Source of the DNA: Microcaldota archaeon
GTDB lineage: Archaea; Micrarchaeota; Micrarchaeia; Micrarchaeales; CABMGC01
DNA length: 34,501 bases
Assembly (NCBI GenBank): GCA_030040335.1
Contig: JASHTX010000020.1
Location: 1-34,501 of the forward strand
Direction: 5' to 3'
A model generated the notes under the pieces. It was not told the DNA's origin. It saw only the letters and a program-made list of their open reading frames with translations, and made no database searches. Positions 1-6,896 of this stretch are shown one piece after another (within the stretch, counting starts at the first letter, position 1; the number at the start of each line of letters is the position of its first letter). Both the position numbers and the translations under genes were made by a program.

Positions 1-288
1 TTTGCAGTCAGCAAGCTGGAGCTCAAGAGGAGCCTGACTGTGATGGGAGTGAGCCAGAAAGGGGTTGAGGAGCTGCTCTCCCAACTCAACAAGATGCGAA
101 GACATGTGAACGTCGTGGCCTTTGCCGGCATGCTGCAGAAGGTAGGTTTGAACGCAGACGATGCGGCCAACGTGCTCAGGCGCATCGGGATAGACGACAT
201 AACGATTGCAAGCGTCTTCAACGTGCTCGATGAGGAAAGGATAAAGAGCACATACGGGAGGATAGTGGAGATAGCTGTAACTTCGTGA
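1..288 (+). CDS. 3' end of an unrecognised protein (5' truncated by window)
   Basis: The reading frame is open from base 1 without a stop and ends at TGA 286-288, giving at least 95 residues. The true start lies outside the window; the internal GTG/ATG near 40-45 is unlikely to be the real start because coding continues upstream. The visible part looks helical and soluble, with no cysteines, no membrane segment and a regular pattern of Leu/Val/Ile (for example VEELLSQLNKMRR and DDAANVLRRIGIDD). I do not recognise the family. It is followed four bases later by the Cys-motif membrane protein on the same strand, so it probably belongs to the same operon as the genes up to 3961. Confidence 0.65.
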   Translation, partial: FAVSKLELKRSLTVMGVSQKGVEELLSQLNKMRRHVNVVAFAGMLQKVGLNADDAANVLRRIGIDDITIASVFNVLDEERIKSTYGRIVEIAVTS

Positions 289-292
289 TTTA

Positions 293-655
293 TTGAAGAA
301 AACGGTATGCATAATCTGCGGTAATCAGGTGAAGGGCTTGGAGGTGCAGGATGACTACTTCCTTGAGAGCGTGAGATGGTTCAAGAGGAACGTCACGAAG
401 AACCTCCAGGGTAATAGGCTGGTTGTCTGCGAAGCCGATTATCCAAAATACAAGGCCGACAGGAAAAGATTTGAGTCAAGGCAGCACCTTTACCTGGCTT
501 TGGGCACCATGTTCGTCATACTGAGCCTTTTTGTGGCTCCCAGGCTCACGACTCTCGTGGTCGCGCTCCCCATCGGGGTACTGCTCTACCTACTCCCCTT
601 CCTGAACTACACGCCGAAGATAAACATAAACATAAAAAAGCAACATACTCAATAG
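293..655 (+). CDS. Small membrane protein with N-terminal Cys motif (zinc-ribbon-like)
   Basis: This 120-residue protein begins with a CxxC pair (C6 and C9, CIIC) and has a third cysteine near residue 46 (VVCEAD). The pattern resembles half a zinc ribbon, but a fourth ligand is not obvious, so metal binding is only a possibility. Two hydrophobic segments at about residues 66-83 and 85-103 should form a membrane hairpin; the tail is Lys-rich and probably cytoplasmic. The start is a TTG at 293, chosen because no ATG or GTG precedes the CxxC motif and the previous gene stops at 288; no strong ribosome-binding site is seen. Its place in a compact same-strand cluster ending with a large surface protein suggests a membrane-associated role. 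The family is not recognised. Confidence 0.6.
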   Translation: MKKTVCIICGNQVKGLEVQDDYFLESVRWFKRNVTKNLQGNRLVVCEADYPKYKADRKRFESRQHLYLALGTMFVILSLFVAPRLTTLVVALPIGVLLYLLPFLNYTPKININIKKQHTQ

Positions 656-670
656 ATATGTTTGTTGAGA

Positions 671-678
671 GGAAGGTG
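671..678 (+). promoter_or_regulatory. Ribosome-binding site for the 686 gene
   Basis: GGAAGGTG lies 7 bases before the GTG at 686 and is a good anti-Shine-Dalgarno match. It supports the GTG start of the coiled-coil/winged-helix gene, which has no nearby ATG. Confidence 0.5.
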
Positions 679-685
679 TGAGTGA

Positions 686-1414
686 GTGGCGCAGGAAGAA
701 ACTGAGGCAGAGCCAAAAGTCGAACAGGTTGTCTTCGATGGCAAGCTCCTGACAGACTTCAACGACGTTAAGCAGAAGCTCGCCAACATTCCTTTCTATT
801 CCTTCCAGGTCGCTCCGGACAGGCTCGAAATAGTCAGGGTCGAGAGCAGGAACATACACAAGCGTCCTTTCCTCTTCTACATGATCACAATAAGGCAGGA
901 TTCGCTGGAGCTCATCTACTCAATAGTGCCGGGAAGCAGCGAGAACCTGAGAAGGGCAACGGTGATAAAGGATCTTGCATCATTGCTTTCAGTCACGAAA
1001 GACGGCTTCCAGGTAGACCAGGGAAAGTTCTTCCAGTACATAGATTCGACAATGGACAGCCTGTTAGGCAGTCTCTCCCAGAGCTACAGCACGCTCTTCA
1101 ACAAGTACGATGCGATGCTTAACGATTTCGTGGAATTGAAGAAGCTCGTGACGGACCTGCAGACATCGAACAGGAACCTCACGCTTCAGACAAGCCAGCT
1201 CAACGAAGAGAACAAAGCACTTACAGAAGAGATCAAATCCTTGCAGACCTACTCTGACGAGGCCTTGATGGCGATGGTTCAGGACTGGATAGAGGTGCAC
1301 AACAGTTCCATAGACATAGTAGAGTTCTCCAAGGCCCACAAGGTCTCAGAGCCGAGGGTCGAACAGGTACTGGACAAGATGGTGAGCATGGGCTACATTG
1401 AGCTGAAGAGCTAG
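686..1414 (+). CDS. Coiled-coil protein with C-terminal winged-helix-like domain
   Basis: This 242-residue protein starts at GTG 686 with a clear GGAAGGTG upstream. Residues 15-110 look like a mixed alpha/beta domain (for example FLFYMITIRQDSLELIY). Residues about 120-190 are a heptad-rich coiled coil (LKKLVTDLQTSNRNLTLQTSQ and onward). The last 50 residues (QDWIEVHNSSIDIVEFSKAH, then VLDKMVSMGYIELKS) read as a winged helix-turn-helix. It lacks a membrane segment. The coiled-coil plus winged-helix architecture recurs, in reversed order, in the gene at 23623 that leads the pilus-like operon. It could be a DNA-binding regulator, or the fold may serve protein-protein contacts at a membrane machine. 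The family is not recognised. Confidence 0.75.
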   Translation: MAQEETEAEPKVEQVVFDGKLLTDFNDVKQKLANIPFYSFQVAPDRLEIVRVESRNIHKRPFLFYMITIRQDSLELIYSIVPGSSENLRRATVIKDLASLLSVTKDGFQVDQGKFFQYIDSTMDSLLGSLSQSYSTLFNKYDAMLNDFVELKKLVTDLQTSNRNLTLQTSQLNEENKALTEEIKSLQTYSDEALMAMVQDWIEVHNSSIDIVEFSKAHKVSEPRVEQVLDKMVSMGYIELKS

Positions 1415-1422
1415 GTTTTTAG

Positions 1423-1578
1423 ATGAACTACTACGTGACCATCAACAAGAAGTTCCAGTATGTAAAGGTATTCGGGATCGTAAAAAAGATTAATGAGAAA
1501 ACCAATCCTCTTTCAAAAGCTTTGAGTTCATTTATTGAAGGCATGATCACGAAGAAGGGAAATACGGGACAGGTGTGA
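1423..1578 (+). CDS. Small ORF, 51 residues, unknown
   Basis: ATG 1423 to TGA 1576-1578 encodes a basic 51-residue peptide beginning MNYYVTINKKFQYVKVF. It fills almost the whole 177-base space between the winged-helix gene (stop 1414) and the large membrane protein (start 1592), in a region where neighbouring genes are separated by only a few bases. There is no membrane segment, cysteine or known motif; a helical stretch rich in Lys runs through the middle. The upstream ribosome-binding site is weak. Position and reading-frame continuity are the only support, so it could be noncoding leader for the next gene. Confidence 0.4.
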   Translation: MNYYVTINKKFQYVKVFGIVKKINEKTNPLSKALSSFIEGMITKKGNTGQV

Positions 1579-1591
1579 TGCGGGATTTGAG

Positions 1592-3961
1592 ATGAAGACC
1601 ATCTACAAGATAGGAGTGGGGCTCCTGATCTTCTTAGTCTTTCTGGCTGCGCTATTCCTGTATATTCAGAATGCCCTGAACAACGTAACCAGAACCGTTA
1701 ACGTGACCGCCATCACTACCAACAAGACGCAGACTGGTCCATTGTCATTCTTTGCGAGCGTGGACCAGCACTACGCATTCTACTACAACAATAACTCATA
1801 CACTCCATTAGATTACCTGCTCACTTCATACAGCTCTGCAAATGCAACCTCAGGAAATGTGACGCTCGATGTCTATGCAAGCAATCCCACACAGCAGGTC
1901 TATCTTTTGAACGTAACACAGACCTGCATAGAATGTTTTGAAGAGAATACATTGAGGACTGATCTTGCTTCGACATTGCTCTCGGACGATCTCATAGACA
2001 ATAGCACAAGCCTCAACTACACCAATGTCTCAAGCCTGACATCGACACCCGCAGGATCTGTAATCATCATACCATCTGGCCTGCTGCCAACAGCGCTCGT
2101 GCAAGAGCCACAACCAATACTCTTGACGCTATTGGGAGAAGGAGACACAGTAATTTACATCGGGCAGAGTTTTACCAGACTTATAGACCCTACGGGCCTT
2201 ATCAGGGTGGAACCGCAAGTTGTTTCAGCGCTTGCGGCAAATGGAATCACGGTCATGCAGGGAAACGCCACTTCATCACCGCAAACGGTCGTCACAACTG
2301 ATAACGTCAATTTCAGCAGTTCAACTTTCTACTTTAGTCCGGGAGCCAGGTATGAGGGAGTCCCGTACGTTAGCTTCGAAAACGGAACGCTTGTCGCATT
2401 TTCAAACTATCCCAAGAGTTCTTGGAGTTCACCAGAAGGCATGGCCCAGGACATAGCATCGATTATCGACTCGAGATTCTGGCTTCAGAAGCTTGGTAGT
2501 TCAACGAGCAGCCTTCCGATTGCTTCCCATTCCAGCAGCGCATTGGGAATTTTTACGCTTTTGACCATACCGCAGGGGCAGGGTGTTGCAACCGCGGTAA
2601 ACAATAGTTACTCTCTGCTCACTTTTGTAGCGAGCAATAGCAAGAACTGGACAAAGCGCGAACTGATTGTAAGAAATACGTATAACGCTCCGGGCTTTAT
2701 AGGGATACAACCATCAATAGGCGAGACCCAGTACGTGCCCATATACATACAGATCAAAAACCTCGTCTCCACGCTTATGCTACACATCGACATATACAAC
2801 ATGAATCTTACCTACCTGGGCTCGATTCCGATCGGTACGGTCACAGGCTCCTCGGGCGCACTGCACTATACCTCATTCGCACTGCCTCCAGGATATTACA
2901 TAATAGAACTCAAGGACTTCAGCGACAACTACTACGGAGGGGCCCTCTTCCAACTGGCCAATGCAACGCTGAATCCGGTTTCTCTTGATTTCTCCAATGA
3001 TACGTTCATCTTCTCCGCCTACAGCAATCAGACGCCGCTCAACAACGCCACGTACCAAGTGAACTTGAATGGCGCATACAGCTCCACAGGCACGGTGGAG
3101 GACGGAATAATAGATTATAGGTTGCCAAAAGGAGCTCTAATAAACAACGGACCGCAGAAGTTCAATTTTGTAATATTAAGCACCAACTATCAACTCGTGG
3201 AAGGGAGCACCTTTGTGCCAAGCATTCCTTCGGTTCCGTCGATAGACATAGAGTTCGCGGTTGTGATAATAGTGGTTCTTCTCTTCAACCTCGTCCTCAA
3301 ACCGCCGAACAGAGACGAATACTACATTGACGTGCCGGAATTCTTGCCAAGCAAAAGGGAAAAGGCAGCGGTCCAGAAGAGCATTCTGCTCGGCATATTC
3401 GACAAGGTCAACTACTATTACAGATGGCACTACATGCCGCTGAATCCTGAAGAGATAAAGCGAGGTATCGGAAACAACATCAGGATAAATAACGTGCCCA
3501 TAGCGATAACGACCCAGAATGCCAATTCTGTCATATCAACGCTGGTTGCGGACGGCAGCGTTGTCAGCGCCGCGGGCTACTACGCTCCTAAAGCATGGAT
3601 CAATGCGGCCAAGCATGATGTGGAATACCTGACAATCTTCAGAAAGCTTCGCGACTACTGCGTCCTGCACGCGATGCTCTTCACCGACCTGGACCTGTAC
3701 GACAATGCGGATATGCTAGTAACCAAGAATACGAAACAGCTGGCGGTTTACATCTACACGCAGGATTCGAAGATGAAGAAGATGATTCTTTCAAAAGACT
3801 CGAAGGTTGCGATAGTATTCCTGACAGACGAGGAAATGCGCAACTTCAAGACAGAGCTATACACTTCGTTTGGAAAGGAAGCGGAGGTATTGAAACTAGG
3901 CATAGAGTACAACTACATAAAGTTGGTAGATACAGACCATCTGGATCAGTTGGTGCTCTGA
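1592..3961 (+). CDS. Large N-glycosylation-rich membrane protein with cytoplasmic C-terminal domain
   Basis: This 789-residue protein has an N-terminal hydrophobic segment (about residues 7-27), a long Asn/Ser/Thr-rich outer region with many NxS/T sequons (NVTRT, NNSY, NATSG, NVTLD, NSTSL and others), a second membrane segment at about 553-573 (FAVVIIVVLLFNLVL) and a soluble C-terminal part of about 210 residues. The topology is therefore N-in, large domain outside, C-in. Within the outer part, residues 150-210 (AGSVIIIPSGLL, DTVIYIGQSFTRL) resemble an alpha/beta Rossmann-like or amidotransferase-like fold, which I cannot name with confidence. The C-terminal part ends in an alpha/beta pattern (KVAIVFLTDEEM). 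It is the last gene of its cluster and overlaps the convergent topoisomerase gene by 16 bases. The function is unknown; a surface receptor or surface-complex subunit is plausible. Confidence 0.8.
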   Translation: MKTIYKIGVGLLIFLVFLAALFLYIQNALNNVTRTVNVTAITTNKTQTGPLSFFASVDQHYAFYYNNNSYTPLDYLLTSYSSANATSGNVTLDVYASNPTQQVYLLNVTQTCIECFEENTLRTDLASTLLSDDLIDNSTSLNYTNVSSLTSTPAGSVIIIPSGLLPTALVQEPQPILLTLLGEGDTVIYIGQSFTRLIDPTGLIRVEPQVVSALAANGITVMQGNATSSPQTVVTTDNVNFSSSTFYFSPGARYEGVPYVSFENGTLVAFSNYPKSSWSSPEGMAQDIASIIDSRFWLQKLGSSTSSLPIASHSSSALGIFTLLTIPQGQGVATAVNNSYSLLTFVASNSKNWTKRELIVRNTYNAPGFIGIQPSIGETQYVPIYIQIKNLVSTLMLHIDIYNMNLTYLGSIPIGTVTGSSGALHYTSFALPPGYYIIELKDFSDNYYGGALFQLANATLNPVSLDFSNDTFIFSAYSNQTPLNNATYQVNLNGAYSSTGTVEDGIIDYRLPKGALINNGPQKFNFVILSTNYQLVEGSTFVPSIPSVPSIDIEFAVVIIVVLLFNLVLKPPNRDEYYIDVPEFLPSKREKAAVQKSILLGIFDKVNYYYRWHYMPLNPEEIKRGIGNNIRINNVPIAITTQNANSVISTLVADGSVVSAAGYYAPKAWINAAKHDVEYLTIFRKLRDYCVLHAMLFTDLDLYDNADMLVTKNTKQLAVYIYTQDSKMKKMILSKDSKVAIVFLTDEEMRNFKTELYTSFGKEAEVLKLGIEYNYIKLVDTDHLDQLVL

Positions 3962-5523
3962 TCCTCCTCCTTGAAGAGGTTTTTGTACTTCTTCTCTATG
4001 AGCGACTTCAGCTCCTTCTCGGTCTCCTCCTTCTTCCTGCCGGTTATCTCCTCAAGGTCTGCGGATAGCTGGCTTACGTAGCGGGCTATCGTCTTGTAGC
4101 CACTTTCCTGTAGGCTCTTGTGCCTTTCGCCGCTCAGATACCTTTCAAGCTTCCTTCCGGCGTCCTGCACGGCCAGCTTTATCTCCTCCACTATCTCGTC
4201 CTCCTGCGCTATCGCCTGCTTCCCAACGCCGGAGTAGGGAATGTATACCGAGGAAACATTGACCAAAACACTCACAGGCTCCTCTTCGAACCTGGCTATA
4301 GAATACCTTTTCCAGTCGATGCCGTTCACGGCTTCGGTTATTGCGCAGCTGCCGGTGTCGAAAAGCAGTGGCACTTTGTTGGCGAATCTGAGTATGCTGC
4401 CCGAGACCGTCTCGCCGCTTTGCTTACCTGACTTTCCGCCGTACGCTATTCCGACTTCGACAACAAAAGGAATGCCGCCCTTGAAGACGCGAGGCTTTCT
4501 CTCAACGACAGACACAAACCTCGGATCGAGGATGTTCTTTATCGCCACTTCTATCTGCTGCTCCCCTATGGTTGAAAGGGCATCCAGCTCTGGCGCTATC
4601 CACTTCATCTGCTTAAACGCGTTGACTATCTTCTCAGCATCCTGCCACGTGAGTTCCTTAGGGCTTTTCTCAAAATCCACGTCCTTTGCAAGCTCTGCCG
4701 CCTCCTTTGCCCTTTCGTGGGATACCCGTGAGAACGTGTCTTCCAGGAATGACGTGACCTTTCTGCTCTCGCTTGCCCTAGCGAAATCAAGGAGGTCGCT
4801 GGTCGAGAGGCCAAGAGGGTGCGGCTTTATCTGCCTGGGCTTGGCGGGCATCTTCTCGACAGATCTGGGGAATATCGCCTCACCGCCTTCAGGCTCGACC
4901 AGTTTTATGCTTGCGTGCGGGTTTGAGAGCGCCGTACGCCTCACATACTCGTAGACTCCGTGATCGCTTTTCTCATATTTTGTCTCCCCGAACTCTCCTG
5001 AGATTTCCAGCCCGCGGAAATTCGGCTCGATCTTCTCCAGGTTGTTCACCAATGGCTTGTTGCCCTTTATGTCTATGCTAAGATCGCACTCATACGCCTC
5101 CTTTCCGGTGCTGGACCTCACGCGTATGCCATTTCCTGTTGTTATAAGAGCGAAGATTGTGCAGCCGCCCGCCCCTATGCCCTGCTGGCCGCGCTGCTGC
5201 ATGTACCTGTGAAACTTAGTTCCAGTGAGCACTGATGCGAGCGCCTTGCCCACGTGTTTGGAAGGTATTCCGGGGCCGTTGTCCCTTACATAGATGCTGT
5301 ACCTGCTCTCGCTCACCTCTTTCACCCTGACCTCAATATCGGGAAGGATGTTAGCCTCCTCTGTGGCATCAAGGGAGTTTGTCAGATACTCATGGATTAT
5401 TGTAGTAAGGGACCTGACCTTGCCTGCGTAGCCGAGCATCTGGCTGTTCTTCCTGAAGAACTCGGTGATGGAGTGCTCCTTGAACTCCTTGAATATCTCG
5501 TCTGCTGATTTTGTCTCCTGCAT
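3946..5523 (-). CDS. top6B: DNA topoisomerase VI subunit B
   Basis: The ATPase subunit of the archaeal type IIB topoisomerase works with subunit A as an A2B2 enzyme that relaxes and decatenates DNA. The GHKL ATP site is clear: N-box HEYLTNSLDATEE near residue 45, RDNGPGIP near 95 and the glycine-rich lid RGQQGIGAGG near 132, followed by the H2TH region and the transducer signature (SILRFANKVPLL, FDTGSCAITEAV, DWKRYSI). The length of about 525 residues is normal for the family. ATG 5523 is preferred over GTG 5526 because a GAGGGG sits about 8 bases before it; the stop of the KH gene overlaps this start (TGATG), indicating translational coupling. Subunit A is not in the window. The gene end overlaps the convergent gene by 16 bases. 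Confidence 0.96.
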   Translation of the reverse strand: MQETKSADEIFKEFKEHSITEFFRKNSQMLGYAGKVRSLTTIIHEYLTNSLDATEEANILPDIEVRVKEVSESRYSIYVRDNGPGIPSKHVGKALASVLTGTKFHRYMQQRGQQGIGAGGCTIFALITTGNGIRVRSSTGKEAYECDLSIDIKGNKPLVNNLEKIEPNFRGLEISGEFGETKYEKSDHGVYEYVRRTALSNPHASIKLVEPEGGEAIFPRSVEKMPAKPRQIKPHPLGLSTSDLLDFARASESRKVTSFLEDTFSRVSHERAKEAAELAKDVDFEKSPKELTWQDAEKIVNAFKQMKWIAPELDALSTIGEQQIEVAIKNILDPRFVSVVERKPRVFKGGIPFVVEVGIAYGGKSGKQSGETVSGSILRFANKVPLLFDTGSCAITEAVNGIDWKRYSIARFEEEPVSVLVNVSSVYIPYSGVGKQAIAQEDEIVEEIKLAVQDAGRKLERYLSGERHKSLQESGYKTIARYVSQLSADLEEITGRKKEETEKELKSLIEKKYKNLFKEEDQSTN

Positions 5524-6026
5524 CACGCACCCCTCATCTTCCTTTTCGCCTTTTCCATGACCGCGTATGCCTTGCTGTGAGTTCCACCCTCGAGCAGTAT
5601 GTCCATGGCAGCCCTCGCGATCTTTATCTCCTCAACACTACCTATGAAGCTCACCGTATCGCCGTAGATGGCAACCTGGGCGCCGCTGACCTGCTGCACG
5701 TAGTTCTTGGTCTTTCCGTCGCTCCCGATTACCCTCGCCTTTATCCTCTTTATCTGTCCCTCATTCTTAAAAAGCTCTTTCATGTCAACGGATTCGAAGA
5801 AGTAGTCATCAGATAGCAGTTTGCAGGCGATATCCAGCTCGAATCCTCTCGCGAACGCCTGCATCACCACTCTGGCGTTGTACTCGTTCAGTGCGTCTCC
5901 CTCTATCACGAGCTCGTTACCGTTCCTTATCTCCATCTTGCACGAGAGCCGCTTCTGCGCTGCGCCGAGGAGCTTTTTGTCATGCAGCAGCTCTGCCCTT
6001 TTTGTCGGTATGAGTATCTGTTGCAT
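5523..6026 (-). CDS. KH-domain RNA-binding protein, Pno1/Dim2-like
   Basis: This is an archaeal KH protein related to eukaryotic Pno1/Dim2, which helps the final processing of small-subunit rRNA. The N-terminal KH-like part starts with MQQILIPTKRAELL and is degenerate. The second KH domain, around residues 90-150, has the GxxG-type loop (ARVIGSDGKTK) and the typical ending GSVEEIKIARAAMDILLEG, followed by a basic tail (MEKAKRKMRGA). ATG 6026 is preferred to GTG 6035 because family members begin directly with a short run before the IPxxR motif, and a TATA-like element lies about 45-54 bases upstream. Its stop codon overlaps the top6B start, so the two are probably co-transcribed. The rRNA-processing role is inferred from the family. 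Confidence 0.85.
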   Translation of the reverse strand: MQQILIPTKRAELLHDKKLLGAAQKRLSCKMEIRNGNELVIEGDALNEYNARVVMQAFARGFELDIACKLLSDDYFFESVDMKELFKNEGQIKRIKARVIGSDGKTKNYVQQVSGAQVAIYGDTVSFIGSVEEIKIARAAMDILLEGGTHSKAYAVMEKAKRKMRGA

Positions 6027-6070
6027 CTGCACCACAAAAAGAAGATATACGGATCTTTATTGTTTCAAAA

Positions 6071-6080
6071 ATTTATAATA
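6071..6080 (-). promoter_or_regulatory. TATA-like element for the KH/top6B operon
   Basis: On the minus strand the sequence reads TATTATAAAT, about 45-54 bases before ATG 6026. Transcription would begin near 6048, giving a leader of about 20 bases. The remaining region, 6081-6200, holds no gene that I can support. Confidence 0.4.
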
Positions 6081-6201
6081 CCTTATTGTTTTTCTTCGGC
6101 TATTGAATTTTATCGTCGTAAAACTCAGAAGTGGGCGGGATTAGCGGAATAGCGGAAGCGATTTGCGTGATTTAAGGGAAGTATACGAATAAAGCGCAAG
6201 C

Positions 6202-6209
6202 TTTAAATA
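6202..6209 (+). promoter_or_regulatory. TATA-like element for the HTH regulator
   Basis: TTTAAATA lies about 80 bases before ATG 6287. The predicted start near 6232 leaves a leader of about 50 bases that contains the palindrome at 6243-6260. This is a sequence-pattern call only. Confidence 0.35.
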
Positions 6210-6242
6210 TCTAAATAGTAGCATACATGTGATTGTTTCATG

Positions 6243-6260
6243 ATTCTTTCAAGAAAGAAT
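6243..6260. promoter_or_regulatory. Perfect 18-bp palindrome, candidate operator
   Basis: ATTCTTTC-AA-GAAAGAAT is a perfect inverted repeat with 8-base arms and a 2-base spacer. It sits between the predicted transcription start and ATG 6287 of a helix-turn-helix protein. A dimeric regulator bound here would block transcription, so autoregulation is a reasonable inference. The spacer is too short for a normal RNA hairpin loop, which favours a DNA-level role. Confidence 0.45.
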
Positions 6261-6286
6261 TGCGAATCAAGTGGGAATCATCATAG

Positions 6287-6793
6287 ATGGATGGGAGAAA
6301 GATGAACAAGAAACAACTTGAGGAAGTAATAGACGCGCTTACCAAGGGGCTCAACGAGGCCAGGCAGAAGAACTCTGCCAAGCTTCCGGAGAGCGCCAAC
6401 CTAGACGACCTGATAAAGTACATGGTGGGCCAGAGGGAGGAGACGAACAGGATGCTTGCAAGGCTGAGCGAGCGCATGAAGGTGCTTGAGGAGACGGTAG
6501 TGAGCATGGGCAATGACCAGGCTGCCGATGTCTACCCCGAAGCGATAGAGGTTCCGCTCTCGCCTGTGGAAAAGAGGATAATCAACTTTGTGGAAACACA
6601 AAAGGACCAGATGGCCTGCGCAGAAGAGGTTAGGAAGTTCATGGGCTACAAAGGGAACAACGCGGCCTGCACCAAGCTGAAGCGCCTCGAGACGCTCCAG
6701 CTGCTGACAAGATACCAGATGGGCCACAAAGTTTATTACAAAGTTTCTGCTGGCAAGGCGACCATGCCACTGATTTTATCACCTCCACAGTAA
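6287..6793 (+). CDS. Coiled-coil winged-HTH transcriptional regulator (putative)
   Basis: This 168-residue soluble protein has an N-terminal helical/coiled-coil half (LEEVIDALTKGLNEARQ, then RLSERMKVLEETVVSM, about residues 10-80) and a C-terminal winged helix-turn-helix from about residue 92 (SPVEKRIINFVETQ, then ACAEEVRKFMGYKG and CTKLKRLETLQLLTRY), ending in a beta-wing-like HKVYYKVS. The coiled coil suggests dimerisation. ATG 6302 is a real alternative start, because GGGAG lies 4 bases upstream of it; ATG 6287 has GGGA 10 bases upstream. The gene stands alone: a palindromic candidate operator precedes it and a hairpin terminator follows. The DNA target is unknown, though the palindrome suggests self-control. 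Confidence 0.75.
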   Translation: MDGRKMNKKQLEEVIDALTKGLNEARQKNSAKLPESANLDDLIKYMVGQREETNRMLARLSERMKVLEETVVSMGNDQAADVYPEAIEVPLSPVEKRIINFVETQKDQMACAEEVRKFMGYKGNNAACTKLKRLETLQLLTRYQMGHKVYYKVSAGKATMPLILSPPQ

Positions 6794-6800
6794 GAACTCT

Positions 6801-6828
6801 GGGCCTGTTCTTCCCCCAAGACAGGCCC
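6801..6828 (+). terminator. Hairpin with T-rich tail after the HTH gene
   Basis: GGGCCTGT (6801-6808) and ACAGGCCC (6821-6828) are perfect inverted arms; an inner CTT/AAG extends the stem with one bulged base around a CCCCC loop. The sequence after it (TTCTACTTCTTA) is pyrimidine-rich. It begins 8 bases after the stop codon of the regulator and resembles an intrinsic terminator, which is less usual in Archaea than simple oligo-T stops. Confidence 0.55.
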
Positions 6829-6864
6829 TTCTACTTCTTACTTGGCAGCGTTTGCCAGGCTGCT

Positions 6865-6874
6865 AATTTTTAAG
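6865..6874 (+). promoter_or_regulatory. TATA-like element for the DHH phosphoesterase gene
   Basis: AATTTTTAAG lies 23-32 bases before ATG 6897, a spacing that predicts a leaderless mRNA. The element is the loop of a 6-bp inverted repeat (GCTGCT 6859-6864 / AGCAGC 6873-6878). Confidence 0.4.
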
Positions 6875-6896
6875 CAGCGGAGCCCAACTATAACCG

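Noticed and set aside
4241..4954. A 237-codon plus-strand frame
   Set aside because: It is antisense to topoisomerase VI subunit B, which has clear family motifs. The shadow protein is Ser-rich with no signature.
6081..6200. Small RNA gene or mini-ORF in the divergent region
   Set aside because: Short direct repeats (AGCGGA-like, around 6140-6165) are present, but I found no convincing C/D or H/ACA boxes, tRNA-like fold or coding frame with a start signal.
6859..6878. GCTGCT/AGCAGC hairpin as terminator of the HTH gene
   Set aside because: A stronger hairpin at 6801-6828 already fits, and this one encloses the TATA-like element of the DHH gene at the right distance from its ATG.
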